Assembly (NCBI GenBank): GCA_036674765.1 | Contig: JARVKI010000072.1 | Coordinates: forward strand, 1-64,000 | Length of the DNA stretch: 64,000 nucleotides | DNA from: Seiridium cupressi | Taxonomy: Eukaryota > Ascomycota > Sordariomycetes > Amphisphaeriales > Sporocadaceae | Reading direction: 5' to 3' | Notes under the pieces: model-generated | Told to the model about the DNA's origin: nothing | What the model saw: the letters and a program-made list of their open reading frames with translations, nothing else | Databases searched by the model: none | Program-made: the position numbers and the translations under genes | Shown: in pieces, positions 47,933 through 59,115 of the stretch | How the letters are laid out: every line of letters starts with the position of its first letter | Numbering within the stretch: position 1 is the first letter of the stretch

Positions 47933-50900
47933 CTAGCTCTGCCACATATACTCGCTAAGCGCCAAGTTCTTCTCGCCCATCTGTCTCTTTGCCGCGGCGG
48001 CAATTCCTCGTTCTGGATTAGCCAGCTGCTCGCTATAGCAAAGCTCTACCAGTGCTTTCAGCTCATCATATGTAAACCTCTCCTCTTCTGGCACCGCATC
48101 CCGGCCCTTCTCGTTATCTGATTTAGCCTTCTCTATGATGCCATCTGGTCCTGTCTCGAACAACGAGTAGTAGTTGGCCGCACGGGCGAGATCGACTCCG
48201 CCCTCGATGTTTTTGAGGTTCTGTTGCAAGACTAGGATGTTGAGCTTCATGCGGTTACATCCGCTGGCATTCATGGGCTGGGTCTGAAGGGCGTTGCTGA
48301 CGAGATAGCTGTTGATAAGTAACCTCACGCCGGTGCGAATGAAGCTGATCTCTGGCTCCCGAAGGAAACGCACAATGGTCTCATCATAGGCCACAAGTTC
48401 GGAATTTAGGGACAGTATCGTCTGATCTGGTTCCTTGATTTCTTGATCGAGTGGCAAGACGTAGGGCGCCGTCGTGGGCGAGAGGGTCGCCGCCAGGGAG
48501 TACACTGTGCGACAACGAACCTCCATATGCAAGGTAAGGAGGACAATACCGGCTAACTCTTCGTAGGATGATACAATGCTGTCAAAAGACCTGCCATGGT
48601 GTGAGCCTTGGTAGAACGAAAAGGGGGCTGTTCACGTCATGTGAGAACATTACTTACTGCACTGTTTCCTGTGTCATCGGTAGGTACACAGGACCATTTT
48701 GCTCGCCAGCCACTTTATTCGGGTCGTTGAGTAGAGTCCAACGGCGGTTCTGATTCCTAGGCAGAGTCGGCCGCGAAGAGTCTGTATCCTGGCGCGTAAT
48801 ATGCCTTAAGCTTACAATCTTGACAGTAAGCCATTTCATACTGGTATATAGGAGGCAGAGTGACGATATGACATCGCGATCTTGAATAATGTCGCTGGGA
48901 CCGAGAGGGCGCTCATTCGTCTGCATGATGAGAAGACCGACTTCTTTTTCTATCAGTTCGTGGTCCAAAGTATCTGATGTCCAGAGCTTTTTGATGGTCT
49001 CTTGGATTTCACCTTCCGTGGTAGCTAGCTCTGCAGAGAAGCGTAATTCCTGAACGGCATTTGACGCTTCTTGAGCCTTGGCTACTAATGACTTGAACCA
49101 TGTAAGACAACGTTCGTAGTAGCGGTTCATTTGAGATATAATCAAAGAGCTGAGTGCTTGGTCGTGTGGAATCGTGCCTAGCATCTGGCAGAAAGCGGTG
49201 ACTACCGTGAAGAATTGTGTTGTTCCCTTGAAGATCGGTTTTCGGGATAGCGTACTCCAGTCGGGGTCTTGCTGGAAGGTGTCTACCTCGGCAAAAATGT
49301 TATCACTTAGTTTAGCTAGGGTCTCGTCCAGTTGAGGTTGGAAAACGTTGACCAAGAAATTGTCAAGGAACGACGTCAGAGTACTGGCAGCAAGGTCTGA
49401 GCCTGGCGGCACGATTACCTTGAGCCGTTGGAGGAACACCAGTGTTGGCGGCAGCAGAAGGCTCATATTGAAAACACTGGGCTCAACCAATGACTTGTAT
49501 GATCCAGGACCCTGCCTGTTCTCATAAGCACCAATGTTGGCACTTTTCCTCTGGTCTCTTCCTGCTTTCTTATCCGTGTCTTTTCCTTTCCGAGATTCTG
49601 ATGTGAGCCCGGGCACTGCGGCTTGGATGATCCCATCCAAGGCCTCGTATTCAGTTGTCATTTCAGCAGACTTTGAGTCTGCTTCCGAGAACTTGAACAA
49701 ATTTTCTCTTCCAGCATTCTTGTTACCATTTAGGTTGCCGCCAAGCTTGGGCGACGAGTTGAAGTGATAAACGTCAGCATCAGTTGTGACATAGTTATGG
49801 AGAAGAGAGCGGATCTCGTTTTGGTAGAGATTCCAAAGCTCCTTGAAGCTTCCTAGCAGAGAGCTATTGTTGCCTGCGCCTTCTCGCTTGATGAGTGATT
49901 TGATAGATTCATGGAACAGGCGGTGGCCTTCAGCGATTGCCTCAAATTTGCCATATAGACTCCAAAGCAGATCATAAATGACATCGGCGCGCATTTGCGT
50001 CTCACGACTACCATAAATGTGCAAGCCTTCGGCATTCGAGGCGCCTCCGCGCAAGGAACTCGGGTGCCTTTGGTCAACCTCGTTGATAGTCTCATTAACG
50101 ATAGAGAATAACTCGACTGGTAATCGCTGCTTCAGTGTATCGACCGCTCCTTCCAGCCGTCCAAGCTTGTTCAAAGACTCGACCAATAGCTGGACATACC
50201 AAAAGGTGTCGGCCTCGGGGTTTTTAGCCGGATCCTCAGCGAGCGGGCTCTCAAGCTCCATCGAGTCCAAGATATAGTGAAAAGGGATAATTGCATCCTG
50301 GTCTCCGTAGTTTCCAGTATTGAACGCACCATGGTTTTTCGAAAGACTCTGCCACCGTTCTTGGCAATACGGCGACTTGAGATACAGATGCTCGTGTAGC
50401 TCCTCAACCAAGATGTCCATCAATGCTGTCTCCTGGTTGGCAAGATAACTCCTCAAATCACTTAGGGCCCCGATGTCATCCAATTCTGGCTTTCTGAGCT
50501 TGCGAAGAGCATTCTGTAGCACTTCGACAGCAGTCAAGAATCGTTTCTCAGATATCCGCGCCTCCAGCTGGTCCGGCACTGTTCGTAGGTCCTCTAGTTC
50601 GTTGAGCGTTTGTAGTACTTCGTCGTATGTCTGTGTAGTCTTGTACATTTTCTTGAGCTCGGGATCCGTCGTACCCAGCGTAGATCGGGAGGCAACCAGC
50701 GATTCCTTCAGCGTGCGCACTCTCTTCTGCGAGGCCTGTATACTCCCCTGAATCTTGTGGAATGTACCGATCGAGCTGTTGAAGCCTTGATGGTGCTCGT
50801 GTACAATTCCCTTCAACGAATCTTGGAGATACTGGTGCATCTCTTGGAAATTCGGGTATTCGCGCGCCCGGCCCACAGAGCTGCTGTCCAGGAGTTGAAG

Positions 50901-51269
50901 GGCCAGCGATGCTGGTATGCAGTCCGGTTCGCAGAGGGCAGGCCAGTCCTCCTTGACGCGCTCAAGCACTTCTGCTATTCTTCGCTCGGCGCTGGACTCT
51001 TGAGCTCGTTGTAACCTCGAGGCCGAGGCACTGCCATAGCTACCACCGGCCAAGCCAGCGCCGCCGTACCCGCCATTTCGAGGAGGTGCCCGTCTCGGAT
51101 TGGCCTGCTGTGGGGGAGTACCATATCGATCGCTCGTATAACCCTCGCTGAATGGATCGTAGTCGCCCTCCTGCGGCGGTTGCTGCGGTGGCGGGCGCGC
51201 CCGTCTTCCGTAGGATCCGTAGCCATTACTGTCGCCATTGCGGTACGAAGCGCCGTATCGGTCTGCCAT
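47933..51269 (-). CDS. sec8: Exocyst complex component Sec8 (EXOC4)
   Basis: Subunit of the octameric exocyst that tethers secretory vesicles at the plasma membrane, needed for tip growth in hyphae. Exon 1 (51269-48658) and exon 2 (48590-47933) join over a 67-nt intron (GTAAGT donor, GGCAG acceptor) to 1089 aa. The N-terminal about 90 residues are Gly/Arg/Pro/Tyr-rich and disordered. The Sec8 N-domain follows (LLDSSSVGRAREYPNFQEMHQ, then a coiled-coil region near FHKIQGSIQASQKRVRTLKE), then a long helical-rod C-terminal region. Length and domain order match other filamentous fungi. The product ends ALSEYMWQS. No defect seen. Confidence 0.93.
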
Positions 51270-51859
51270 GTCTGCAGCGACGCATGTAGCAGGTTATTGA
51301 CGATGGGAACTATCGATGCTGTATTTACGGCATTCTGCGCCGCTAGATCTGGGGTCTCAAGCCTGCGCAATCCCGTGGGTTTACACGCAGCCGGAGGAAG
51401 GCTGCCAGTGTCTAGTAGTGGTCAGTCCGTCGTCGTGTCCTCAATCGTGGCCGCTGTGTGATTTGAGCTGAAGTTACATTGCTCACGAATTAAGGTTGAA
51501 GCCCACGGAGCTCCTACAGTGCCTGCAGGGATGGCAGCCTAGCGCCTACAACCCCCTAAGCTTGCGGCACCGCAGCGGCGTCTGGCACCAATCTCAGTTA
51601 CACAGTTCGATCTGTTTCATCTGCGTCTGGAAAGTCTCATAAGTTGACTTAATCCCGCTATCCGAATAGGCACTCGAAATTCGTACTCCCGAATGATCAA
51701 GACAGATCAGACACGGACGACTGATTCCCGGAACGGGCTTGGAAACGGAGCTATCATGTATGCTTGATACAATACCATTCCATAAGTAAATACTTAGTGT
51801 AACAAGACTATATCTACTATATACTAAGAATAAACATTATTGAACATTGATCCCTCTGT
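51270..51859. other. Intergenic: sec8 promoter, phosphatase 3' flank
   Basis: 590 bp between two minus-strand genes; the phosphatase side is AT-rich with polyadenylation-like AATAAA-type sequence near 51.83 kb on the complementary strand. No gene. Confidence 0.55.
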
Positions 51860-53591
51860 CTAAAACGGCGGCACACTTTGCAACCAAGGACTGCTCAGAT
51901 CCGTAAAGAAGCTAGCACCCTTAACCTTGGTGGGCGCAGCCGGATCTGTCACATTGCAGTTGACAAGCCAATCGCCCTCCGATTCGTACTTGTCTTCAAT
52001 GTATTTGACATAATCGCTCAACAGGCAGGACGACCCGGGACCGTTCTTGCAGGAAGGCACGGGGTAGACGGCATCATTTAGACGGATGCGTACATAGGTG
52101 GCATTGGCTGCCTCCTGGCGGCGGTGCAGCGACGGATAAGTTGGCGCTGTAGTAATGACAGCAGGCGAGCTCGAGGCTGATGATGTAGACTTTCTCTTGC
52201 AGGAGACCTTGGTGGATACCGAGGCAACAGTTGTGTTGGGATACGCAGCAGAGCTGTGAGGGTAAGAAGAGTTTCCCGAGCCACCGCCTGCTGATACGAT
52301 ACAGTTCAAGCGCTCGAATGCAATTGTGCCTCTCATGCTCACGTAGCGCGAGCCAACCCACAACCTCTCATCGTCTTTCTCTGTCGCAGAGAGTGGCTGC
52401 TGCTCGTCGAACACGCCACTTGATGTTACGAGCTCCGTGAGCTGGCCATCGTTCAGGAAAGACATGAGGAGCCTAGGAACCTGGAAGCTCGAACCGTCGG
52501 CCGCAATGCCCGTGATATTGGGGCCTTGAGCGAAGAGGTCGACCAGTGTGTTCAGGAAAGGCGTCATCATCTTCTTGGGCAGATCCGTTCCCGGGCCTAC
52601 CCCATAGTAGTAGCGAAGGTCATTGGAGTATTCGTACTGCTTCAGTTCATCATCCGTGAATACATTGCACCAGGGGGAAAGTTGCCCGGTGATGTGGCTT
52701 TCAAAGCCACATAGGTACGGGATTTGATCAATGTCGCTGGCTGTCAGGGTGAGATTCCCCTGGACCATAGCCTGAAGCCGTTCCTGGATTGGTGGGATGT
52801 ACAGATCATCCCAGGTGGTCTTGTTGGTCCCCCCCGAAGCATCAACAAAGCTGGGGCACATATCTGAAGGAGCCAGGGAATCGCCAATTCCTTCGGAGAA
52901 TCCTTTACTAGTGACTGATATAACACTGCCATTCGCTGCCGCGTTAAACCCCAAATATCCCTGGACGAAGGCTTTTGCTGTCTGCAGCACACGAGTGTAG
53001 TTGTTTGCCCATACGATGAACTCATCTCCGTCCTGGTATAAATCTGGATATCTGAGCAGGTTAGCACTGAATTGACAGGTAACCACCAGTCGGTCTCACC
53101 TTGTGCGTAGCTGATACCCGAGATCGTGGACCTCCTTTGACCCCGTTGGGTTTAACATGGCTATCTGAAGAGCTGGGGTTGTCAAAACAGTCTGCCATTC
53201 TGGAAGGAATGACAGACTGCCGCTGGCTGTATAGTTTCCAGCAGAAAACTGTTTGGACCACTTGAGTTTGATTCTCAGCTGGACATAGCTGGCTACTCAC
53301 TCGCTGTTGCATCGAGGTCCACCCGCTGTACGCTCCCGAATCAGGGTATCTCGACCCATGTCGGAGAATATAGGCGGCCTGGTCAACGTAGCAATTTTCC
53401 GGTACCTCGGACGATATCCCATTCACATCCGGACCGGCATACCAGGGACCATTGGCCCCAAGCCATTTCAACGGATCCGTTGCTGTCTCACTGGAAGGAA
53501 AGTTGATGTCCCGAGTCGGTGCCAGTAATTGTCCGGCAGCGGAGACCCCTGCTGCCACAAAGGATATACCGACGAACAGTGAGAATGCCAT
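51860..53591 (-). CDS. Secreted histidine acid phosphatase / phytase-like protein
   Basis: Histidine phosphatase superfamily, branch 2. Three exons (53591-53301, 53248-53100, 53051-51860; introns 52 and 48 nt) join to 543 aa. The ATG at 53591 starts a clear signal peptide (MAFSLFVGISFVAAGVSA), so the enzyme is probably extracellular or wall-bound; several NxT/NxS sites and cysteines fit a secreted glycoprotein. The catalytic RHGSRYP motif is at about 77-83. The proton-donor site, normally HD, reads FLNDGQ at about 347-348, so the His is replaced by Asn while Asp is kept. Ser/Thr-rich patches occur near residues 420-460. Two CACGTG boxes upstream suggest phosphate-starvation control. The substrate (phytate or other phosphomonoester) cannot be told from sequence. 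Confidence 0.85.
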
Positions 53592-53803
53592 TGCCGTCTC
53601 GGAGGAACAAAGGGGCGTAGAGAATTGGCTCCGAGGTTCGAGGTTGAGAGGGGAGAGCACAACGGAAAGCGTCAAGGCAAGATTATTCGGGCTGAACGCG
53701 AAGGAGACATATTATAGACTCCCTACTTGCGCATTAACTTACCTGATCGCCGGCCATGGTGACATCGTTCGGCGCCAGTACATAGCCGACCCTGACGTCC
53801 TCC

Positions 53804-53812
53804 GCACGTGGG
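53804..53812 (+). promoter_or_regulatory. PHO4/NUC-1-type E-box (GCACGTGGG)
   Basis: Exact match to the high-affinity yeast Pho4 site, about 215 bp upstream of the phosphatase ATG. NUC-1 is the filamentous bHLH counterpart. Regulation is inferred from the motif and the gene product. Confidence 0.6.
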
Positions 53813-53950
53813 CGAGATTGTCAGGGTGTGAAGCACTCCGGAAAGATAGGCGAACCACCATAGCGGCCACGCTCTAGTGGGGATTTCCTTGAGGCGCATT
53901 ACCAGTATATAAGGGCCCAGATCACTTTATCTCGATGATGTGCAGAGAGA

Positions 53951-53956
53951 CACGTG
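53951..53956. promoter_or_regulatory. Second CACGTG E-box
   Basis: Palindromic bHLH core about 360 bp upstream of the phosphatase ATG; a paired arrangement with 53804-53812 resembles phosphate-responsive promoters. Confidence 0.5.
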
Positions 53957-54456
53957 CAAAGCACCGCGAAAATGGTTTGTGGAAGGAGAGAGCTTCGGAG
54001 ATTGCACGGCCAGGAATGGTCATTTTCCGCGGGGCCCAAGAACAGGGAAATTGATATTTATGAGTGCTATCCTAGCAGCCTGGTATAGCAAACCACGATC
54101 CCGGGACACCTCGCCCTCGGTTGACCGAGACAGATAGTTGAGATGTCGGAGAAGGCATATGGCTAGCGCCATGGTTCGCTTCCTATTTGGCATGTTAATG
54201 TAGCCCTCAGCAGCCAGAGTACATTGCAGGCGTCGCACACAACTGGCTCGGCGACCGGAGCGAGCGCGTTGCCCTGCCCCGCGCGGGAACGAACTCACCG
54301 GACGTCAGCGGCAGCGGCCCCAACTTTTCTCCCGCCATGAGTTAAGCACATACCCATGTAAACGGAGAGCCAAGAGGGAAAGGCCAGCTCCTTACTATCC
54401 CGCTACCATCTCAGCATTCCTTGGTACACTATTTCTACACCCCTCACGATCCAGTC

Positions 54457-55254
54457 ATGCCGACCCGGATCCCCAAACCGGAAGACTTCGAGGAACTGTC
54501 TCCGGGTGTCAACCTCACTTTGACATATCCCGAGGTCGCGGAAACGACAACGGCCATTCTTATCATATTCCATGGTCTGGGAGACTCGGAGGTGTCTTTC
54601 ACTACCTTCGCCAAGAGCATTGCTTTACCAGGTGTCCTAGCAATAACCGTCCGGGGCGTCTCGCCACTGCCCCCATCATTGTTGGGACTTCCCGATTCCG
54701 AGGCTTCAAAACCCACAAATCACTTTCACTGGGGCGATGACTTGACGCTATCGCCGAGCACCGGCGACCTGGACCCGGACCCTGGCTTCACAAAGGCTAC
54801 GGAGCTCATTTCAGAAAAGCTCATTCGTGAGACGTTGATCACAAAGTGCGGATGGGAAACTAGTGATATGCTTCTCTTCGGTTACGGGCAGGGTGGATCA
54901 CTCGCTTTGGGCCTGGCATCGAAGTTGCGCGGAAACGAGAGAGTGGTGGATGTCACAGGAGGGGAGCCAGCGCCGGGCTCGGCATTCAAGGGGGTGGTGT
55001 CCATCGGCGGGCCACTTCCTACAAGCATGATACCAACAGTGAGCACGCGGGAGAAATCGCGAAGTCCGTCACTAGTATGCCACGGACGCTCCAGCGAGCT
55101 GCTGGATGCGGATGCTATAGATGTCCTGAAGAAGGAGTTTGTTGATGTGCGGGAGGTAAAGTGGCGAAAGGCGGATGATGGGATGCCTCAAAGTCGAGAC
55201 GAGATGCTTCCCATTATGCAATTCTTCGCTGAAAGGTTAGGAAGTGGTTGGTAG
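54457..55254 (+). CDS. Acyl-protein-thioesterase-like alpha/beta hydrolase lacking the nucleophile
   Basis: Intronless, 265 aa from the first ATG (MPTRIPKPEDFEELSPG); the open frame extends upstream only through a non-ATG codon. The fold is that of the phospholipase/carboxylesterase (APT/YJL068-like) family: LIIFHGLGDSEVSF supplies the oxyanion-hole HGLGD motif near residue 39, then HFHWGDDLTLSP, then the nucleophile elbow. The elbow reads GYGQGG (142-147) instead of G-F-S-Q-G-G, so the catalytic Ser is Gly. The C-terminal position where the family has its catalytic His reads GMPQSRDEM, with Gln (about 245). Two triad members are therefore absent while the fold is preserved, pointing to a pseudoenzyme or a changed mechanism. 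The gene is otherwise intact. Confidence 0.8.
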   Translation: MPTRIPKPEDFEELSPGVNLTLTYPEVAETTTAILIIFHGLGDSEVSFTTFAKSIALPGVLAITVRGVSPLPPSLLGLPDSEASKPTNHFHWGDDLTLSPSTGDLDPDPGFTKATELISEKLIRETLITKCGWETSDMLLFGYGQGGSLALGLASKLRGNERVVDVTGGEPAPGSAFKGVVSIGGPLPTSMIPTVSTREKSRSPSLVCHGRSSELLDADAIDVLKKEFVDVREVKWRKADDGMPQSRDEMLPIMQFFAERLGSGW

Positions 55255-56085
55255 AGTCTCGCCCAGAACGACGATGTTTTCCAAAGTTTTGTTCATATGG
55301 AGTAATTTGACTCGGCCAGAAGGCCTAGATGAGAAGCTCCAGATCAGAAGAGGCGAAGAACTGTTGATCCACGGCCCATAGCTTATTCAATTACTGTGTA
55401 ACATGACACAAGAAGGGCGGCTGATCGCGATGGGGGTTATTTCATTTGCGCCGGGCATGTCTTCTGCCAGATAACTCGTCATCAATCAGCTTACAGCACA
55501 TACATTATCGTGATCAATAGCAACGATCTCGATCACATAGCAAAATCTCAGCATACCAAATAGGCTCAAGCCAGTAGTCCCACAGCGTCCCTTCAAGACT
55601 GTTGAGAATGGTCTTGAGAACAATGTCCACCTGACAGCGTGAGCTCAAGATAAAAATGAGCTTCGTCGATTTCAATTCGATATTGGCGTGTACTACTATA
55701 GTCGAAGTTCATGGTCTAGGCTTTGAAATCATTCGGTGGCAGCGGATCATTACTGCCGTCGAAATGATATAAGTAAAGGCAATATATCGATGTAATCTCG
55801 TTCAACGAAGCTTAAGGTATTGAATATTGGTCCGGATGGGCTACCAGTCACTTTCTTCCCAAAGAGCGTGGACGTAGAACTTCTTCACAACCCAATAACA
55901 TTCACTTACAACTTAACGCGATGATATCAAAGTAAGGTTGAAGATGAAAAATTGCAGATGGATATCAACAGTTAGTCGCTTTGCACAGTTTTTAGTAAGA
56001 GCAATCCAACCATCATTGATTCGATCTAATAACTTCTATTGGTTAAGTTTTTTTCAGATGTAACTCAACTACCCTCGTTCTGATC
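55255..56085. other. AT-rich intergenic
   Basis: 830 bp between converging ends of the thioesterase-like gene and the broken epimerase. AT-rich from about 55.6 kb; no frame of interest. Confidence 0.6.
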
Positions 56086-57128
56086 TTACTCTCTTTTCAG
56101 AGCTCTTCTCTTCTCGATAGCTATTAACTGCTCGAAAGAATCCTTCACGCTGACGGGGAGTGTCGTGTAATTTAAGCCTAGAACCGTTGCAACCTTGCTG
56201 CCATCCACGCCATATGTTGTCGCCCTCGCGGCCTCTCCAGCTCCTGGCCAGCCAGGGTCGACGCGGCCTCTCAACTCGTCGCTATATCTAGCAGCGTCAC
56301 GCATGAACTGCCAGTGCGTCCTCTGAGCTGCGACGAAACGTTGCCCACCAGCCTCGGGCACCTCGACGCTCGGCAGCAATGCTTCCGCAGCGTCTCGGAC
56401 ATCGACCCATGCTCCCATATGGTAAGAGTGCCAAGGCGATGGGCTTTTGCTGGGGGATGCCAGCTCCCATAGCATCCTGCTGCTGACGTTGAGATTGCCG
56501 AGATCTGGCTCTGCGATATGGGGGCCAAAGATGGTTGCCGGGAGTACAGTGACCCAGTCGAAATTCCGCTTGGCCCTCATGAAATCCCACATTGCCCTCT
56601 CAACCAAGACTTTCGATCTGACGTAACCCGACACGTAGTCTCTGCTCACGGCTTGTTCGTACGTGATGGGATTCCAGGTGGCAGGGCCGTACGTAAGTCC
56701 CGGAGCATCGCCCAGCTCAAAATTCACGGTCTAGAAAAAGCTTCCCACATGAATGACGCACTTAAGCGGCGTGCCACCATATTTACTCCCGGCGTTGAGA
56801 ATGGTCAGACCCCCGTTGATAGCAGGATCCACGACGCCCATTTTCTGATCCTTGGGATCGCTTAGAATAGGCGAGGCCGCGTTGATCGCTACCGTGATGG
56901 CGTGGCTTCTAAATGCCTCCTCGAACGATCCCGCATCTCCGAGGTTTGGAATGAGGATAAGCGATAATTGAGTCCCAGCGTTGGGGGAAATAATGCTTTT
57001 GCTTTGGCTGCGCTGGTCTCTGAACGAACCGTCCCAAAGATATTCCAGTCTCTGTTCAGAGCATTCTGAATAATATGGAGAGCCAGATAGCCATTAGTTC
57101 CTGTGACGTGTACAGTTTACGTAGCCAT
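56086..57128 (-). pseudogene. Broken NAD(P)-dependent epimerase/reductase (extended SDR)
   Basis: The frame reads MAT, then TAA at 57119-57117, then TVHVTGTNGYLALHIIQNAL (the dinucleotide-binding TGxNGxL motif), VRSETSAAKAKALFP, a frameshift near 56.97 kb, then LILIPNLGDAGSFEEAF, INAASP, a second stop TAG at 56733-56731, and a 213-codon tail with the YVRSKVLVERAMW (YxxxK catalytic) block and LPATIFGP. The order matches dihydroflavonol-4-reductase-like, cinnamoyl/aldehyde reductase enzymes. At least three lesions (two nonsense, one frameshift) make it a pseudogene. Both nonsense codons can be explained by CAA/CAG to TAA/TAG changes. Confidence 0.8.
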
Positions 57129-57797
57129 TTGCTTCTTGCTTGGTAATAGACTCGTAAGGATTGATTTAGGAAGCGATGTGTTCTGATGATTGTGAGTTAC
57201 AGGCACAGCTCAGGATATATAGAGTTTTTACATCCTTCGAGCTCTTTTATATATGGCTACAAAATTGCGGTAATTGTTCTCTTTACTCCACCCACCCACC
57301 CAATACTATTATTATCGCTAAGCTTCCTTAAGTCCGTAGTCTTTCGTAGTGGACAATGATCCTCAGTAAATGTACGCAAGGGGCAGGTGACACAGTAAGT
57401 CCGAACGTACATCCAACCCCAATGTTACTTGCGCCAGCGTGTACAATTGCGGATTAAGCGGAATCGAGTATAATCGAGACAAGTCAGAAAGGGACTAGCC
57501 GGGGTGTGTTTGTCATCACACCGGTCCACGCATATCTTGGCGAGCCTCGCCTTGTCCGGCCGCCAGAGATTTCATCGAACAGCCGACGCTGATTGAACAG
57601 AGATATGTCAACGTATTGTATGACAGAGACTTGAATGCGATCAATAGAATCCTTTAATACCATTGATGTGGGTCTGGTTTGCCTTTTATTTCGATATTGG
57701 CCTCGTCGAAGATTTAACCTTTGCTTATGATCACTGCCAACCAATTCCACAAGAACGACTTCAGGGGTTCGGATCATATGATCCACGTTAGTCCGTC
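57129..57797. other. Intergenic upstream of bZIP-like gene
   Basis: 670 bp between the epimerase pseudogene and the bZIP-like gene, divergent. Short AT-rich stretches; no exon recognised. Confidence 0.55.
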
Positions 57798-59115
57798 ATG
57801 GATCTAAGAGGAAATAATTCGCCCAATGCATGTCATCATGTAGTTCCCGATATGAACTTTTCTGTCGCCGGCAACATCTGGGCTGGTATCTCCGACCCGC
57901 ATCAACGCCGCCGTTTGCAAAATCGAGTCAATCAACAGACACGCAGTAAGGTGCACGGGAGGAACCTTTGGTCTCTACTGACCATGTTAAGGACGACGCA
58001 AGACTTCCCTGGAACAGTCACGTGGAGCGAGGCGTAGTCGTAACTCGGACTCGCTGCAGGATGAAAGGACCTCAGCACTGCGGCCACTGCTGCCAAAGGT
58101 GGCTGAATTGCTGCAATCAATTATCAAAGAGTCCGAGATGGATGATGTGGAAAGAGTCCCCAGCCCAAGCACAGGAGAGCATCTCATCCCAACCTTCCGA
58201 AGGCATATGCAATGTAACACAGCATCATTGAGATCTATCCAATTATCACTGGATCCCCGTTCAGCAATTCAGCCCGCCCTGAATGAAGCACCCATACGAG
58301 ATATCTTCAACTATGGTGAGTATATCGAAAGATTGGTCGATGAATAAGTTAAGTGACCTTGTTGAGCAGCAATAAATCATTTACCAAGTGTGGTGGGCGT
58401 GCACTCAGCAGCTGGAGATAACATAGCTTCCGCAGTCGGTCGATCAGCACTTCATGACCCAGTAGTATTCCACGGCGTCCTCGTAGGCGGAGCTGGGCAG
58501 AGATCGTCCATCACCAAAAATCCAAGGGACATTGAGTCATTCATCGCCGCCGAAGCCAACACAGGTAAAACAGTCCGGGAGGCACTTGCCAGGGGCCGCT
58601 TCACTGACGGACTGCTCTGGGCCATAATGCGCTTGGCTGCTCGACCCAACTCGTACGTTCATTCGATTTCCGCAGCCGAGCGTTATACGAGTGCCTTTGA
58701 ATCTCCGGTGAGAAATATTGGCGGAATGCAGTGGACTGGGCTCATTGAGCCGGCGCCTGAACACACCGCCATGTGGGTACAAATACTGAAAAATAGGCCT
58801 CTAGGCTACAAATTCCACCTACCCGGGGTCGCGGAGTTTCTACAAATTGCAGATGTCTTTACAGCAAGTTTAACACTCTCTCCAGCGATTCTGTTGACAG
58901 AGTCATATACGGATCTTCTCGATGTGGCATCTAAGACCTTTCGTCCACCACGCGAGGAGGCTAGGCCATTCCTAGTGGAGAGTGCATTCGCGGACGTCCT
59001 CCTCGATATGCGATCATGTTCCCAACAAACAGAGATAGTCGCACACAGTAACTCGTCCTCGTTAGCGGTTAATCGCTTCGTACGATACCAAGATTTGGTT
59101 GACCGTAGGCACTGA
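57798..59115 (+). CDS. bZIP-like regulator with fungal TF C-terminal region
   Basis: Three exons (57798-57950, 58018-58319, 58389-59115) restore one frame of 393 codons; the donors GTGCAC and GTATAT are weak, so the exact joins are tentative. Near residue 33 lies ISDPHQRRRLQNRVNQQTR followed by another Arg cluster: the basic region seen in fungal bZIP proteins with SDPxxRRRxQNRxNQRxxR. No clear leucine zipper follows. The third exon carries FHGVLVGGA, IAAEANTGKTVREAL and MQWTGLIEPAPEHTAMWVQIL ... LPGVAEFLQIADV, resembling the C-terminal region of fungal regulators with similar basic regions. The stop lies inside sequence antisense to the neighbouring broken dehydrogenase, so the end of the protein may be truncated or newly formed by rearrangement. 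Confidence 0.6.

Larger units (their letters stand above)
53592..54456. other. Divergent intergenic between phosphatase and thioesterase-like gene
   Basis: 865 bp between start codons. Holds CACGTG boxes at 53805-53810 and 53951-53956 and a TATATAAG motif near 53906 on the plus strand. No coding sequence. Confidence 0.6.

Noticed and set aside
58320..58347. Stop codon at the end of the second bZIP exon frame (in DE-stop context)
   Set aside because: A GTATAT donor at 58320 and an AAG acceptor at 58388 remove it and restore the frame, so it was treated as intronic rather than as a break.
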